A stretch of DNA of 64,000 nucleotides, taken from NCBI GenBank assembly GCA_032718865.1, contig JALUTQ010000026.1, positions 930,001 to 994,000 of the forward strand, given 5' to 3'. The notes below the pieces were generated by a model. The model saw only the letters and a program-made list of their open reading frames with translations, ran no database searches and was not told where the DNA came from. Source of the DNA: Tilletia caries. Taxonomy: Eukaryota; Basidiomycota; Exobasidiomycetes; Tilletiales; Tilletiaceae. The translations under genes were made by a program, and so were the position numbers. This document shows, one piece after another, positions 11,445 through 23,205 of the stretch (positions within the stretch are counted from its first letter, which is position 1; each line of letters begins with the position of its first letter).

Positions 11445-11965
11445 TTGCGAGCTCGGGCGTCGTACCCGCGCCTTTGGCCCTTCGCCAAACGGAGCGGCAC
11501 GCGTCACGATCGAAGGATTCTGAGAGGGCTGTGGAGCGAGGCTGAGATGAATGGGTCTCCCCTGGGGCGTTCCATTAAGGCTGGTGAAAAGGAAAGTGAG
11601 CATGAGACAATCCGGTCCCTTCCAGGGGAAGCCTACTCTGGGCGCTGGAGATTCGGGAAGCGGCAGTAGCACGTAACGCTTGGGCTGTGGTCTTGTTGGA
11701 ACCGGCAAAATAAGCATTTTGCGTGCTTGAAGCCTTGGTGGGGAGCGTCGCATCCGCGCCTTGACCGCTCGAACCCTTCGGCAAACGGAGAGGACCAGGA
11801 TCGAAAGATCTGCAGAGAGGGCTAGAAAGCGAGCTGAGATAAATGAGAAATTTGGGGGGCATTCCATTGAGGCTGGTGAACAGGAAGGTGAGCATGAGGC
11901 AATGTTGTTCCCTTCGGGGGAAACCTATACTGGAGAGGCGAAAGTCAACGCTTGGGCTGTGAGCT
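11445..11965. repeat. two tandem imperfect ~240-bp repeats
   Basis: Blocks about 11445-11690 and 11741-11965 share ordered strings, including CCAAACGGAG/GCAAACGGAG, TTCCATTRAGGCTGGTGAA and GTGAGCATGAGRCAAT. No gene is supported in or around them up to the recombinase at 12.7 kb. Confidence 0.75.
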
Positions 11966-12693
11966 GTAAGAATGAGAGAAAGCCAGGAGAGGTGGAGAAA
12001 ATCGATCGAAGTGGATCGGTTGCCTATATTGATCATTCATGGCTTCGACGCCGAGACCGAGGCAGCACGGGCCCGTAAATCGAAGGTTCTGAGATGGCAG
12101 GGAGGGGGAGGGAGGGGGCTCGAGGCTGCAAAAGTTAATGTGAGAGGTGTGAGGATGAGGAACATGAGGGGAAACCGAGAGCACTGGGACAGATCCTTCC
12201 GTTTCTTGCATCTCTCGATTCTGAGTCGAAGGCCAAGTCCCTCTCGCTTTCCCATGTCCCTCACTTCGTGTATCATCCCTTTCCAAGTGGAGAAAAGGCA
12301 TACATCGTGCCTTTGGAAGAGGGGGCATGTGCTGTGATCGCTCAGTTCTGATGATGAGTGGGGCAGTACAGCATGCGACTCTTCCCCGCCGTCTTTTGAG
12401 TGATGCCTCGAAGCGCGACGTTCCTACTGGACGATGCGAAGCTGTACCGGCTGGCCGTCGATAAGCCCCGTATGGAGATGGGAGACGGCCTTACTCGCCT
12501 CCCGTGTAGCCTTTGTCGTCCTGCTCAACAGGCTGTGGTAAGAAGAGAAAGAAGTAAGAACGTGAGATTGAATGTTGCCTGAAGTTGCATTGATTGCAAC
12601 TTAGGTGCGAGACCGGGACTCCAAGAAGCGCAGAGAGCCCAAAGCACAGCTTGGTGCCAGTGAGCGAGGGAAAAGAGTGAACGCCGTATGCGC

Positions 12694-14066
12694 TTAGAGT
12701 GAGGACGGACCCGCAGCACCAAGCGTGATGGCTGGCCGAGAAGGTGATGTCGAGAAGTGGGATGGAGAAGATATTGAGACTAGATGAGATGCAGTCGTTG
12801 GTTTGGTGTCCATCAGCACGGGGGCGAGAAGTTCCACGTGTTGACGTAGGTAGAGGCGCCAGGCCTCACTTGACCAACGACCATGAAGACGAACTGTATC
12901 GATAGGAACTCCTCGAAGTAAAAACTCGGTGCAGCCGCCCACTCGAAGACTGTGACCCTTTAAGTTGACGTTCGAAAGACCTGCGGTGCGCAAGATCTCG
13001 TTGATGCGTTGCAGGAACGCAGCTCGTGTGGGCGGCGTAAACGATTGCGAGCACGGAAAGCAAAAAGGTGCGTGTCCAGAGTCGGCTTGTTGACCATCAA
13101 GTGATTGTGAAGCGCACGAACAGGGCAAGGAGACTCTGCCTGCGGTGCTAGCACCAACTTCTCGCCGTTCGGCTGAGTCTTTGTCCATGGAAGGGAAATG
13201 ATGGCTGCCACGACTGTTGGAGCGGCTCTGGAGACCGGTTCCCAGGCAAGACGAGCTCTTGTTGGATTCTTGCGAGCGTTGAACCCAGAACTGTCCTTGA
13301 TGATCAGCTCACCAAGACGAGCCAGACCCCAAAATGCGACGAGAAGACACGCCCAAACGGCTGCATCAAAAGGTGTGTCCAGGCTGAGATTATTTCGAAT
13401 CGTCCACAAGTGATGGATGCGGAAGGGAGCACGTGGTGCGGCGACGGAGGAGGCAGGAGCAAGACGGTCCGCTCCGCGGAGGGACGTGGTCACCCGAGGG
13501 TGTGTGGTTTCCAAGCTGGCCCCATGTATTGTGTGCCAGGCTCGCAGACCGGAAATCCAATTCCTGATACTGCTGCCGGAGAAAGAACCGGCCAACGAGT
13601 CCACAAAGTCAACAAGATCGTTGATACGAGCTGGAAAGCGATCAGATGGTGGTAAATGGTGACGATCGCACCACAACAGCCATCGCAGCAGTCCCGTGCC
13701 GTACGTGCTTCGAGTGGATGAGGCCCAGGCGGCGGCAAGGACTCGCTGCCTCTGAGCTGGATCTCGTGCCAAAAGGAGAGAAGATCCGGGCGGAATCCAT
13801 TGCAGCAAACGATCACCGGCCGCGACAGCTGTGTGGTCTGACGGTGCAGCCGGGAGACGACGCTTCTTGGTGCGAATTGGGGAAGCAGGTGGCGAAGGGA
13901 TCCTCGCTAGGTTGCGCGATGTGGAGGTAGGCATGGTGGCCAATCGAGTCAACGATCTTGTTGGCAGTGGAGGAGTAGAAGGCACCGGGACAAGCAGATC
14001 TCTCATACTTGGAGATAGAACGGTGTCTGAGGGTAAAGGAGAAAGAACAGATTGCAGTGCCTCCCA
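12694..14066 (-). pseudogene. DIRS tyrosine recombinase (one frameshift)
   Basis: The N-terminal half is in one frame (to about 13066) and the C-terminal half in another (to 12694). The break lies in the A5 run at 13062-13066 (T5 on the coding strand). Conserved catalytic text is visible: ARLGEL (first Arg), GHSLRVGG (the HxxR box), HGRW, and a Tyr in WRLYLR. The N-terminal core-binding region (YGTGLLRWLLWCDRHHL) is also typical. The enzyme would cut and rejoin a circular DNA copy with the chromosome. The frame overlaps the end of the RNase H frame at about 14066-14071. Confidence 0.75.
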
Positions 14067-14070
14067 CGCA

Positions 14071-15680
14071 TTATCGTCCAAAGTGTTCCCGTAACGCGGG
14101 CGGCAGCTTTGGACGACGAAGTTGCGCATGTGATGACCTATGCCCTCTGGAAGGTTCATCGGCCATGTTTTGCGCGCTGGGGACGAGGACAGGAATGATT
14201 TCGATGTTGTGTTGACCTTCGAGGTCTCGAATGCGGGCAAGTACGTCCATGACCGCAGCGTTTCGGCTGTGGCCTGACCGCTCTGAATAGAAGACAGACG
14301 TGTTGTCGGTGACGATGCGGACGCGGCAATCGCAAACACCTTGATCGATGACGGCCAACAACGCCACTTCCATCGCGACCGCTTCCAACCAGGCGATGTC
14401 GGGTTTGAGCAAAAGTGCCTCGCCCCAAAAGTGCCCTGGGCAATTTTGGAGGGCAACTTTGGAAGCACTCAAACCACAACTTGAAAGTTGCCCCGGAAAA
14501 AGGCTGAAAGTGCCCTCCATGCGAGCCAGCCTGTGCACAGACGGGCAAAGTTGCCCTCGAATTCGCAGAGTTGCCCTCCAAAAGGCACTTCTTGCTGGGC
14601 AACTCTGCACCCCACATCCATTCAAAGCAAAGTTGCCCCACTTTTGGTCCAGAAGTGCCAGGAAATCAGAAGGAAAGGTGGCCTCTAGAAGTGCCTCACG
14701 TGGAGTTCGGAGGAAACTGCCCCGGCAAGAAGGAAGTGCCTATCGTCGTTTTTCAAGGAAAGTTGCCCTTTCAGACTAACGAAAGTGCCTTCCAGAGTCA
14801 TATTTCCTTCTCGTGCATAGCAACAGTCCATGTCTTCCTAATGCACCTTCCACACAGTTCAAGCTGCCAGTATAGGCTCCCCTCTGACAGGAAGAGAAGT
14901 TCACCGCCGACCTATCCAAGGAATATGAGGGTATGGCATCCTGCAATCTGAAAGGGTCAGCTTGGTGGAGGAGGGAGACATAGAGAGGAATAAGCCAGAG
15001 CAAAGGCAGGAGAAAAAAAAGAACAGCCTTTACACGTGGGATTAGAGCTCGACTTTGACTTCCATGGGTGAGGCACTTCTGACATTCTGGAGGGCAAGTT
15101 TGCTCCTTTCACCCGAGTGACCGTCTTCAGTTGAGCATTTTGGGCACTTTGGGTCGCTATTTTGGGGCACTATTTGCGATGCATAACCAAAACGACGAAA
15201 GTTGCCCTGTCTTTCTGCCCTTGCTTGCTGTCAGAGGCACCTCTGGAGGGCAACTTTCATCGTTTTGGGCGATTTTGCCTCGATTCTGGCACTTTCCCGG
15301 GGCACTTTTCAAATAGGTCCCTTAAACTTTACAAAAGTGCCCGACGAAAGTGTCTGGGGCAAGGGCACTTTTCTGATACCCCGGCGATGTCTCTCCCTTG
15401 TTTCGCCCAGCCAGGTAGAACGGGAAGCGAGACCTCGGCTCCGTCAACGACGACACCGACACCAAAGGAGGTGGAGGCATCACATGCAACGAAGATGCTG
15501 TCGATGACCACATCGTCGGCGAAGGAGCGACGTAAGTTCGGACGGCTGAGAGCTTTTGCCCACCACTCCAGATCTTTGAACACGTGCTTCCCTGTGCGGT
15601 GTCGCATCCAGACGTTCGAAGAGGACATCGACGACACAAAGCCACGAAGAGAGCCCAAGTACTTGCGGCCAAGAGGAACT
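14071..15680 (-). pseudogene. DIRS RNase H domain split by an insertion
   Basis: Two parts of one RNase H fold are separated by the 14401-15383 element. The upstream part (15670 to 15384) has the first Asp in FVACDASTSFGVGVV. The downstream part (14400 to 14071) has the catalytic Glu in LEAVAMEVALL, the Asp in IVTDNTS and the final ADEPSRG. Removing the insertion and one 8-bp target copy restores GRDIAWLEAVAM in frame. The domain would degrade RNA in RNA-DNA hybrids during reverse transcription. Its upstream continuation into RT is cut by the 15680-23205 insertion. Confidence 0.75.
14401..15383. mobile_element. hAT-like non-autonomous element (family B) in DIRS RNase H
   Basis: The 983-bp insertion is flanked by a perfect 8-bp duplication, GCGATGTC (14393-14400 and 15384-15391). 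The imperfect ends share GGG, T and AAAAGTGCC at matching positions (GGGTTTGAGCAAAAGTGCC against the complement of the right end). The interior is packed with AAGTTGCCC/GGGCAACTTT and AAGTGCC motifs in both orientations, like the subterminal transposase-binding repeats of hAT elements. No transposase ORF is present. Confidence 0.8.
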
Positions 15681-15879
15681 AAGGTTGTCCCCGGAGTTGA
15701 CGCGGAGCTGGGGTTTTGCGGACTCCGTACTCCTCCGACGGAGGGCTCCGCCGGAGGCGGAGCGCGGAGCTCACTTTTGAGAAATTTTTGATCTTGAAAA
15801 AGCACGGAGTCCGCCTGGAGGATTCCGCCGGAATTTACGCGGAGCGCGGAGCCCAATCCTCGGCCCACTAGCCAAAAGT

Positions 15880-16168
15880 TGTGCTAGACGGGTCAGGCCT
15901 TTCTTTCTTTCTTTTTCTCTACTGCTCTCGCTTCCGGAGATAGTGGCTCCACGTGGCAACTCCACGTGGACTCACTATCTTATCTCCCTTTCTCTCTTAT
16001 CTTTCTTGCTCGCTCCCCTCACGTCGCTACCTTTCCCTTTGTCCTCTCTCGGCCGAGTGCCTTCCCTCTCTCGTGCTCGTCACCTTCTCGCTGCTCCCTG
16101 CACTTGTACTTACTTGCTCCGGACATGGAATCACAACTCTGAAGCACTTGTATAGCTAGTCTATTACA
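15880..16168 (+). repeat. 5' LTR of the 15.9-kb gypsy element
   Basis: 289 bp, TG...CA termini, matching 22443-22731 base for base as far as read. A TTTCTTTCTTTCTTTTT pyrimidine stretch is near its start. A CCACGTGGCAACTCCACGTGG inverted motif lies around 15950-15970. Confidence 0.93.
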
Positions 16169-16255
16169 TGGTGATGAGAGTATAGATTCCAAGTTTACAC
16201 TGAACGACAGAAGGAACACACCCACCCCCCAGCCATCTCCCCACTCACATTCGCC

Positions 16256-17541
16256 ATGCCAAAAGGATCCGGCAAGTCTAAGGAAGAGCCGACCACCTCT
16301 CGGTCCGGTTCTCCTTTGTCCGACCCACCCGCCATCACCCTCGAAGATGTTGCCTCGACTCTGGCTTCGTTCATGACCAGGATGGACTCCCGGATGGACG
16401 CTGTGGACTACAAGCTGGCCACGTTGGCCACCCCAGCTCAACCGCCCATCGCTGCGGCTGCGGTTGCTCCCGACACCTCCACCAACGTCGCACCCGACGT
16501 GGCCACCAAATCCCCCTCTGACGACGCTCGATCGGTCTCGTCCCCTACCGAGCAGGCAGCCGCACGACTCGCCGCGCAACATCCGGCGTTGTGGTCGCGT
16601 CTGCCTTCCGATTCCCGAAGTGTCGTCACTTCCGCGCTTGGTCGCGCGGGATACACCCTCACCGATCTCGACTCGCGCCCTCCGACAGCGGCCCCTCCCG
16701 TGTCGCGTCCGCTCAAGTGCCAGCGGGAGCTCATTGGCTCCTACGACGGCGAGCCCACCCGCTTGGAGCGGTTCCTCAGTCGGGTTGCCGATATGGCTCG
16801 CTCCAACTCCGATCCCGCGTGGGAACCTGCGGTCGTGGTGGCGATTCCCCAGGCGCTGGAAGGGATCGCGGCTCGCTGGCATGCAGGCCTGCCAACGACG
16901 ACTGTGCGCGGCCTCCGCACGGTGGAGGATTACGCGCGTCTGATGCGTCGCGCCTTTGCTGTAAACCGGGCGCAGCTTCGTCAGGACGCGCATGATCGCC
17001 GGTGGCAAGAGTCTCAGGAGTCTGGAATGGCTTACCTGTTTGACAAGGTCCAGCTCTTGCGTTACGCGTTCGGCGATTCGTACACGGAGAGCGTTCTGGT
17101 GCAAGAGGTGGCCGACAAGTTGCCGCCCTCCATGTATGCGTACATTCGCTTGCCGGAGGAAGGTGCCGTCCTCGATGATCTTCAGGACGCCATCATCCGT
17201 TGGGAGCCAGTCTGGAGGAAGGTGCACAACATTCCTCTCCTCGACTCGAGCTCGATGTCGTCGGACAAGGTCGTCAAAACCCCCGTCAGCTCCGGTTTCT
17301 GCCCCGATCCGGCAGGCTCCGACGTCCGCGCCCCCTCCTCGTCCTCCCCGTGCGGTGCATCACACCGTTCCTCCCGCATCGGTGACGGCCCCGGGCCCGC
17401 AGACCTCCTTGCCGGCGACATATGATCCCGCTCGGATCGTGCCGGCCGCGAATGGGCTGCCGCGCATGTACCGCCGGCCCAACTCCAATAAGGTGTTGCG
17501 GCTGGGTTGGAACTGCAATCGCTGTGGGGGAGAGCATTTTT
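16256..17541 (+). pseudogene. Gag of the 15.9-kb gypsy element (frameshifted)
   Basis: The frame opens at ATG 16256. It has a helical N-terminus (MTRMDSRMDAVDYKLATLA) and a capsid-like region (about residues 150-300; IGSYDGEPTRLERFLSRVAD, DEDAI-type helices to RWEPVWRKVHN). After the C5 run at 17280-17284 the coding frame moves by one base and continues to a nucleocapsid-like CNRCGGEH knuckle at about 17513-17536. It moves again at G5 (17526-17530) or T5 (17537-17541). Each change is explained by one extra base. The knuckle is unusual, with His where the last Cys is expected. Confidence 0.75.
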
Positions 17542-20500
17542 GACTTTGAGCACGAACATCTGCTCCAAGCCGGCCAAATCAACACACTCACGGTCGCCGA
17601 CTATCCGGAGATCGATGAGGCTGATCTTGGCCTGGCCCCCTTTTTGAGCGTCCGCAACGACGGTAAACTAGTGGCGGGCACCGACGTCGAACGGGCCCGC
17701 CCGCCTCCTCACCCTCCCGATGCGCCCGTCGTACATGCTGCGGTCGTGGAGAGCTTGGAAGTGACGGAGACGGAGTCTGATTCAGTCTCATTTGTCCGTG
17801 ACGACGTTAAACTATCGACCAATACTCACTGGTCCATCCCACATCCTTCCTCTAACCAGACTGACGCAGGGCCCTATGCCAGCCCTGTCGAAGCTGCGGT
17901 GAGGCTGGATCTTGGAAGGGAGGGAAGCGCCCCTCCGCTGCCAAGCAGCAAGGATGGTCAGCACGACTGTCCTGACGAGCTCGCGCCGGAGACAGCTCGT
18001 CGTAGCCCCTGGACTCACACTGAGACCAGATTCAAGAGCGGCAGGGAGAGGGCTACGTCCCCCTCTGGTCCAAGACGGGACCTCCCTGCCGGGTACCATG
18101 TAGGCATGACCATGTGTGGAGATGACAGGGAGATTGGACCACTCCCTGATCTGAGACCCCATGGGCACCTTTCTAGGGGAGTACAGTCTCCCCTTTCTGC
18201 TGAGTTGGAACGGCCTAATAAGCACGTTTCTCCATTTACAGATTTAGAATGCACAGTCAGAGATGAAGCTGTGAACGCACCTGAGGATGGGGAGGGACAA
18301 CCGTCCACAAGTGGAAACGCGCCCATACCGGCGCTTGCTTTACGCATCGAACCTCTGCCGCAGTTCTTCACTGCGCGGACGTTCCCTGTGAACCGAGAGA
18401 ATAGACCATTGCGTCAGAAGACGCGACGCATTGGAAAGATCGTGACAATTGCTCCTGGACCGGAGGTGGGCACGGGGACAGCATACAGACATCATGTGCC
18501 ACTTACCATGCACATTCGCATTAATGACGCCTCTGGTAACCCCCTGTCCTCCCTCCTGGACACTGGCTCATCTCTCTCCATAATCGATCGCCAGCTGCTC
18601 GAGACGTTGGGAGGCACGGTCCAAGGCCAACCCCTGCCTATCCACGGCATCGGCTCCAAGTCGTCCTTGGGGTGGAGTACGATGACGTTCTTCGTCGCCG
18701 TCGATGATGCCGTCGGCCAGTCCTTGTGCATGGAGTGCACCGTCGACTTCCATGTGCTCGAGGCGTTCGCGCCCGGACTGTGTTTGGGGCAGGATTTCAT
18801 TAGCACACATGGAATCGCCATCCACTCTCGTCGTGGCACTGCCGTGCTGGAGCACAATGGGAATCCACTCACGTTTCCAGTGCGTGAGCACATGCCGGGG
18901 CCCTATGCCCGTCAAGCCGAGCTTTGCACGACGCGCGACATCGTTATTCCCGCTCGTTCCCATGCCTGGGTCCCCGTCGACACCGCCCCATTGGCTCCCG
19001 GTCTCGACTACACCGCGTTTCCTCGACTGATGTCCAACGCCGCGGAGACCGTGCGCTTGGCGGGGCCACTGGCTGTGATCGACTCCCGGACGGCGCATGT
19101 CCTCCTGACCAATGTCGGTACCCTCTCCACCTCTCTTTCTCGCCGTACTCCGGTCGCCGACGCTGTGGTCGCCCAACTTGGTGAGGTGGGGGTGCATGCG
19201 GCGCACGTCTTCGACTTGCCTGCGGCCATGCCGGGAGAGGCGTATCATGCGGCCGGCTCGTCCTTGTCTTTCTCTGTCGAGGTCGACATCGACCCGCTGG
19301 ACGTGTGTGAATCGGTCGATGGGTCCGATCTCCCGTCGCCGACGGAGGAGGTGTCCGTTGCGATGGTCGACGGTGTGTTCAAAGTCGGGCTTGACGCTGA
19401 GGGTCGTCCGCATCCGGACATTGTTGCGGTACTGGGTCGTCATTCGGCAGCGTTTGCTCTTGACGGTCGGCCTGGTCGAGTTGTCGGCCATGAGATGTCC
19501 ATTGATCTTGACGACGATCGCAACGTTCACCCCGAGGCCCCGCGCCGCGCGAGTCCGGAGAAGCAGCGCGCCATGGATGCAACGATTGATCAGCTGTTGG
19601 AGTGGGAGGTGATCGAGCCCAGCTCCAGTTCGGTCTCCTTCCCCGTCTTGATGGTCCGCCAGGGCGAGAAGTGGCGCTTTTGCGTGGATTATCGAAAGCT
19701 GAATGCGCATACGGTGGCGGACGCGTATCCTCTTCCGACCACTGATGCCATCTTCAACTCGTTGGCAGGGAAGCGAGTGTACAGTTCACTGGACGCCCTG
19801 CGGGGGTATCATCAGCTCGGTGTGCGGGAAAGCGACCGGTGGAAGACGGCGTTCACGTGTCACCGTGGCCTTTTTCCAATACCGCACCGTGCCCTTCGGC
19901 TTGCGCAATGCGCCCGCGGTGTTCCAGCGGCTGATGGACTCGCTGCTTGGGGATCTGCGATGGAAGGTGGCTGTGGTTTACATTGACGATGTCGTTGTGG
20001 CGACGAACACCATGGACGAGCATGTACACGCGTTAGAGACCTTGCTGGCTCGCGCGGAAGACGTCGGTCTTCGCTTCAGCCAAGCGAAGTGCACCTTCGG
20101 CGTGCCGTCCCTGACGCTACTCGGGAGGAAGGTGTCCGGCGCGGGGGGGGGTGGCGGTCTGGTCCGATCGTGCTCGTGCTGTGTTGGATTTGGCTCGACC
20201 AAAGACGTTGCGGCAACTGTACCATGCCATGGGGCTCTTTGGGTACTACCGCTCGTTCATTCCTCGATTTGCAACCGTTGCGGCCCCATTGACCGCCTTG
20301 ACACGGGGATGGCGGTATGAGCGGTGTGGGGATCGCACTCGGCTCGTCGCGACCGATGGGTCCCCTGCCTCTGCGGATAGGGTCGAGATTCCGTGGGGTG
20401 ACGAGCAGGACGCCGCGTTCGAGACGTTGAAGAGGGCGATTGCTTCTCCGCCGGTCCTCGCGCATCCGGATCCCGCTCGGCCTTATGTGCTTTACGTGGA

Positions 20501-22450
20501 CGCGAGTAAGGATGGTTTTTGGTGCGGTATTGCACCAGGTCTTTGAGGTGGATGATCCGGCACCGGCTGTGTCGCTTTCCGCTGCGGCGATTCCCGTGCA
20601 GCAGTCCTCGTTGCTTCCATCCACGGTCGCACGCGAGCGTTGGCATGCCTGGCTATGTCGAGACCGCCACTTTGGCCCAATCCTTCGCGCTCTGGATGCT
20701 GGTGTTGAGGAGCCTGAGTGGGTGATGCAGGATGGTCTCCTCATTCGCCGCCAAGATGGGCTGCTCGCGCTACCCGAAGGCGGTGTTCCGGACATCCTTC
20801 GCACCGTCCATGATCAACGCGGTCACTTCGGATTCACCAAGACGTATCTGGCTGTTCGGCGACATTTCTGGCGTCCGGCGCTGTCAGTTGCTGTTCGAGC
20901 CTGGGTTAAGCATTGCCCACCTTGCGTTGCAACGAAGTTGGCACGCCGGACCGGACGGTTAGATGTCGAGGATGACGCCTCCCTCCCGTTCCAGTCCATC
21001 TCGGTGGACTTATTGCTGGGTTTCCCGCGGTCGAGGGCTGGTAATGATGCCGTCCTTGTGGTGTTGGACCTGTTCTCGCGCATGATCCTGCTCGAGCCGT
21101 GCGCCGCGTCGGTCACGGCTGAGGGTGTCGCCGCTATCCTCAGCGACCGCGTGCTCCGTTACGGATGGCGACCGAGTCGCTTGATCCCGGACTCGGAAGC
21201 GCGGTTGTCCGGCGTCGTTATGTCTGCCTTAGCGACGTCGCTGGGAGCTGTGTTGTCGCCGTCGGTCCCTCATCACCACCAAGCCAACCCGGTCGAACGG
21301 TCTATCCAGACCGTCAAGCGCGTCCTGCAGACGTTGTGCTTGGACTCCCGTGCTCATTGGGACAAGCGCGCCGTACCTGCCGCGGAGTTGGCGATGAATT
21401 CCACCCCGTCCGTGTCCACCGGCGTTTGTCCGTTCGACCTGGTCTTCGTTGCCCATCCGGATGTGGTACACGCCGTCTTTGATGCGCAAGAGCATGAGGG
21501 TGTCGGATCATTTGTTGAGCGGTTGACGGCGGCGGGAGCGCGGTTGGAGGATGCTCGTGCCTCGCTGGCGGAAGCTCGTCGCGCTCAAAAAGCGCGCTAT
21601 GATGCGGTCCGGGCGCCGTTGCCCTCGTATGCTGTAGGGGATGCCGTCTTTGTGCGTTTGCCGGATCGACCGATTCCGGGTTCCCAGGAGAATAAGCTGG
21701 CGCCGCAGAAGATGGGTCCTTTCCGGATCAGTGCGGTCCTTAGTGACCACCGGGTGCGGTTGGAGCTGCCGGCGGACCTGAGGATTGGAGACACGTTTGC
21801 GGTCAGTCAGTTGGATGCTGTCCCTGGGGATGAGGATCCGTACGTCACTCACCGTGCGGGTTCGCCCGTCGAGGACGCTGATCGGGTTGCGCCTGCTTCT
21901 CCTTTCGCACCGTCTTCTCGTGCTTCCTCTCCGGTTCCTCGTCCCCCGCGGGCTCGGCGCACTCCGGGTGTGTTGCGAGAGTATGACGTGTCGGCGCGCG
22001 TCCATGCTATGTCGTCCTCGTTGTACGATGCTTTGCGTGGTCCGCTCCATCGCGCTCGGCGTCTCGAGGTTGATGGCCGGACGGTGATCTTGACGGAGCG
22101 ACCTGTCGCCTTCTTGTCCCGGTTGACCATGCCATCGGAGCAAAAGCTTGTCGCGCCTGAGCTGGAGCTGTCGTGCCTTGCGTGGGCTTTTTGGGCGATT
22201 CCTCCACTTGTTGGAGGGGGCCGACGTAACCGTGGTGACGGATCACGCTCCGTTGGGGGCGATGCTCACGAGTTCGGCCGGGGCGCGCTATGGACCGGTG
22301 ATTTCGCGTTGCCGGGCGCAGCTGATGCCGCATCTCGCGCATCTGCGCTTCGTTCATCGGCCAGGCACCACACACACCAATGCTGATGCGTTGTCCAGGC
22401 TGGTCGTTCGTCCCGAGACGGACGTTCTGCTCGACGCGGGGATGTGCTAG
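17542..22450 (+). pseudogene. Pol of the 15.9-kb gypsy element (frameshifted, RNase H split)
   Basis: Aspartic protease is at about 18500-18700 (LLDTGSSLSIIDRQLLETLG). RT is at about 19600-20150 (WRFCVDYRKLN, FGLRNAPAVFQ, VVYIDDVVV). The start of RNase H is at 20460-20545 (YVDASKDGF, GAVLHQVFEVD). Then comes integrase (zinc motif with HCPPC at 20912; DDE core SVDLL, IPDSE, NPVERS). The remaining RNase H is at about 22060-22410 (PVAFLSRL, SEQKLVAPELELSCLAWA, VVTDHAPLGAM, NADALSRL). The frame changes at T5 19871-19875, G9 20143-20151, T5 20516-20520 and T5 22188-22192, each by one extra base. The stop TAG (22448-22450) lies inside the 3' LTR. No chromodomain is seen. Confidence 0.8.
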
Positions 22451-22731
22451 ACGGGTCAGGCCTTTCTTTCTTTCTTTTTCTCTACTGCTCTCGCTTCCGG
22501 AGATAGTGGCTCCACGTGGCAACTCCACGTGGACTCACTATCTTATCTCCCTTTCTCTCTTATCTTTCTTGCTCGCTCCCCTCACGTCGCTACCTTTCCC
22601 TTTGTCCTCTCTCGGCCGAGTGCCTTCCCTCTCTCGTGCTCGTCACCTTCTCGCTGCTCCCTGCACTTGTACTTACTTGCTCCGGACATGGAATCACAAC
22701 TCTGAAGCACTTGTATAGCTAGTCTATTACA
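22443..22731 (+). repeat. 3' LTR of the 15.9-kb gypsy element
   Basis: 289 bp, reading as identical to the 5' LTR. The pol frame ends eight bases inside it. The preceding polypurine stretch is short (CGGGGA), weaker than usual. Confidence 0.93.
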
Positions 22732-23205
22732 AAAGTGCGGAACGCGGAGTCGTCAAAATTGTGTGAAAATTCCAGCGGAATTTCCGCGGAATTCCGAGAA
22801 AATAGGCATCGTCGAGACACCCGCAGGGGATAAAGCAGGCATCATCATCCGTTGAGAGCTTCAGAATAGCACTGGAGTCAATAATGCAACAATGCCGGAT
22901 GGTGAATGTATAGCTCTGATTGTATTAGAGTCATTCTGAGAGCAACTTATACCACCACTGCGCTCCGACGGAATTCCGAGCTCCGCGTACACGGAGCACG
23001 GAGGAGCATTATGAAAACGCACAGAAAAAACGCGGAGCGCGGAGCTGGGATTTCAACTTTTGTATAATTCCGTCGGAACGCGGAGCTGGTTTTTTTCAGC
23101 TCTGTCTTAGTCTGCGGAGGCGGAGCTCACCTCAAAAAGTCAAAATTCCGGCGGAATTTGGAAGTGCGGAGGCGGAGCCTCCGCATTACTCCGGGGACAA
23201 CCTTA

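Larger units (their letters stand above)
15880..22731 (+). mobile_element. Ty3/gypsy LTR retroelement with rearranged pol
   Basis: The 6852-bp element has 289-bp LTRs that read as identical and a 5-bp target duplication AAAGT (15875-15879, 22732-22736). LTRs start TGTGCTAG and end ATTACA. A primer-binding-like TGGTGATGAGAG follows the 5' LTR directly. Internal order is Gag, protease, RT, first half of RNase H, integrase, second half of RNase H, 3' LTR. Identical LTRs indicate very recent insertion, yet six frame changes occur, each in a homopolymer run. Confidence 0.9.
15680..23205. mobile_element. TAAGG-family inverted-repeat element (family A, copy 1), carrying a nested gypsy
   Basis: The TIR TAAGGTTGTCCCCGGAGT is at the left and its complement at the right. 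The 8-bp target duplication AGAGGAAC (15672-15679, 23206-23213) lies in the DIRS RT/RNase H coding sequence. Without the gypsy element the copy is about 670 bp. It lacks roughly 100 bp present in copies at 31014 and 59043. The interior is full of GCGGAG/CTCCGC and TTCCGCGGAA palindromes. Confidence 0.85.

Noticed and set aside
16019..17227. 402-codon minus-strand ORF opposite gag
   Set aside because: Low-complexity Arg/Gly-rich shadow of Gag that extends into the LTR.
17422..17425. ATGA overlap of a gag stop and a pol start in the 15.9-kb gypsy element, suggesting coupled reinitiation
   Set aside because: The true Gag reading frame leaves this frame at the C5 run (17280-17284) and continues to a CNRCGGEH knuckle past 17422, so the stop is a frameshift artefact.
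18568..19710. 380-codon minus-strand ORF opposite the gypsy protease/RT
   Set aside because: Shadow of the conserved plus-strand pol coding sequence; no domain of its own.
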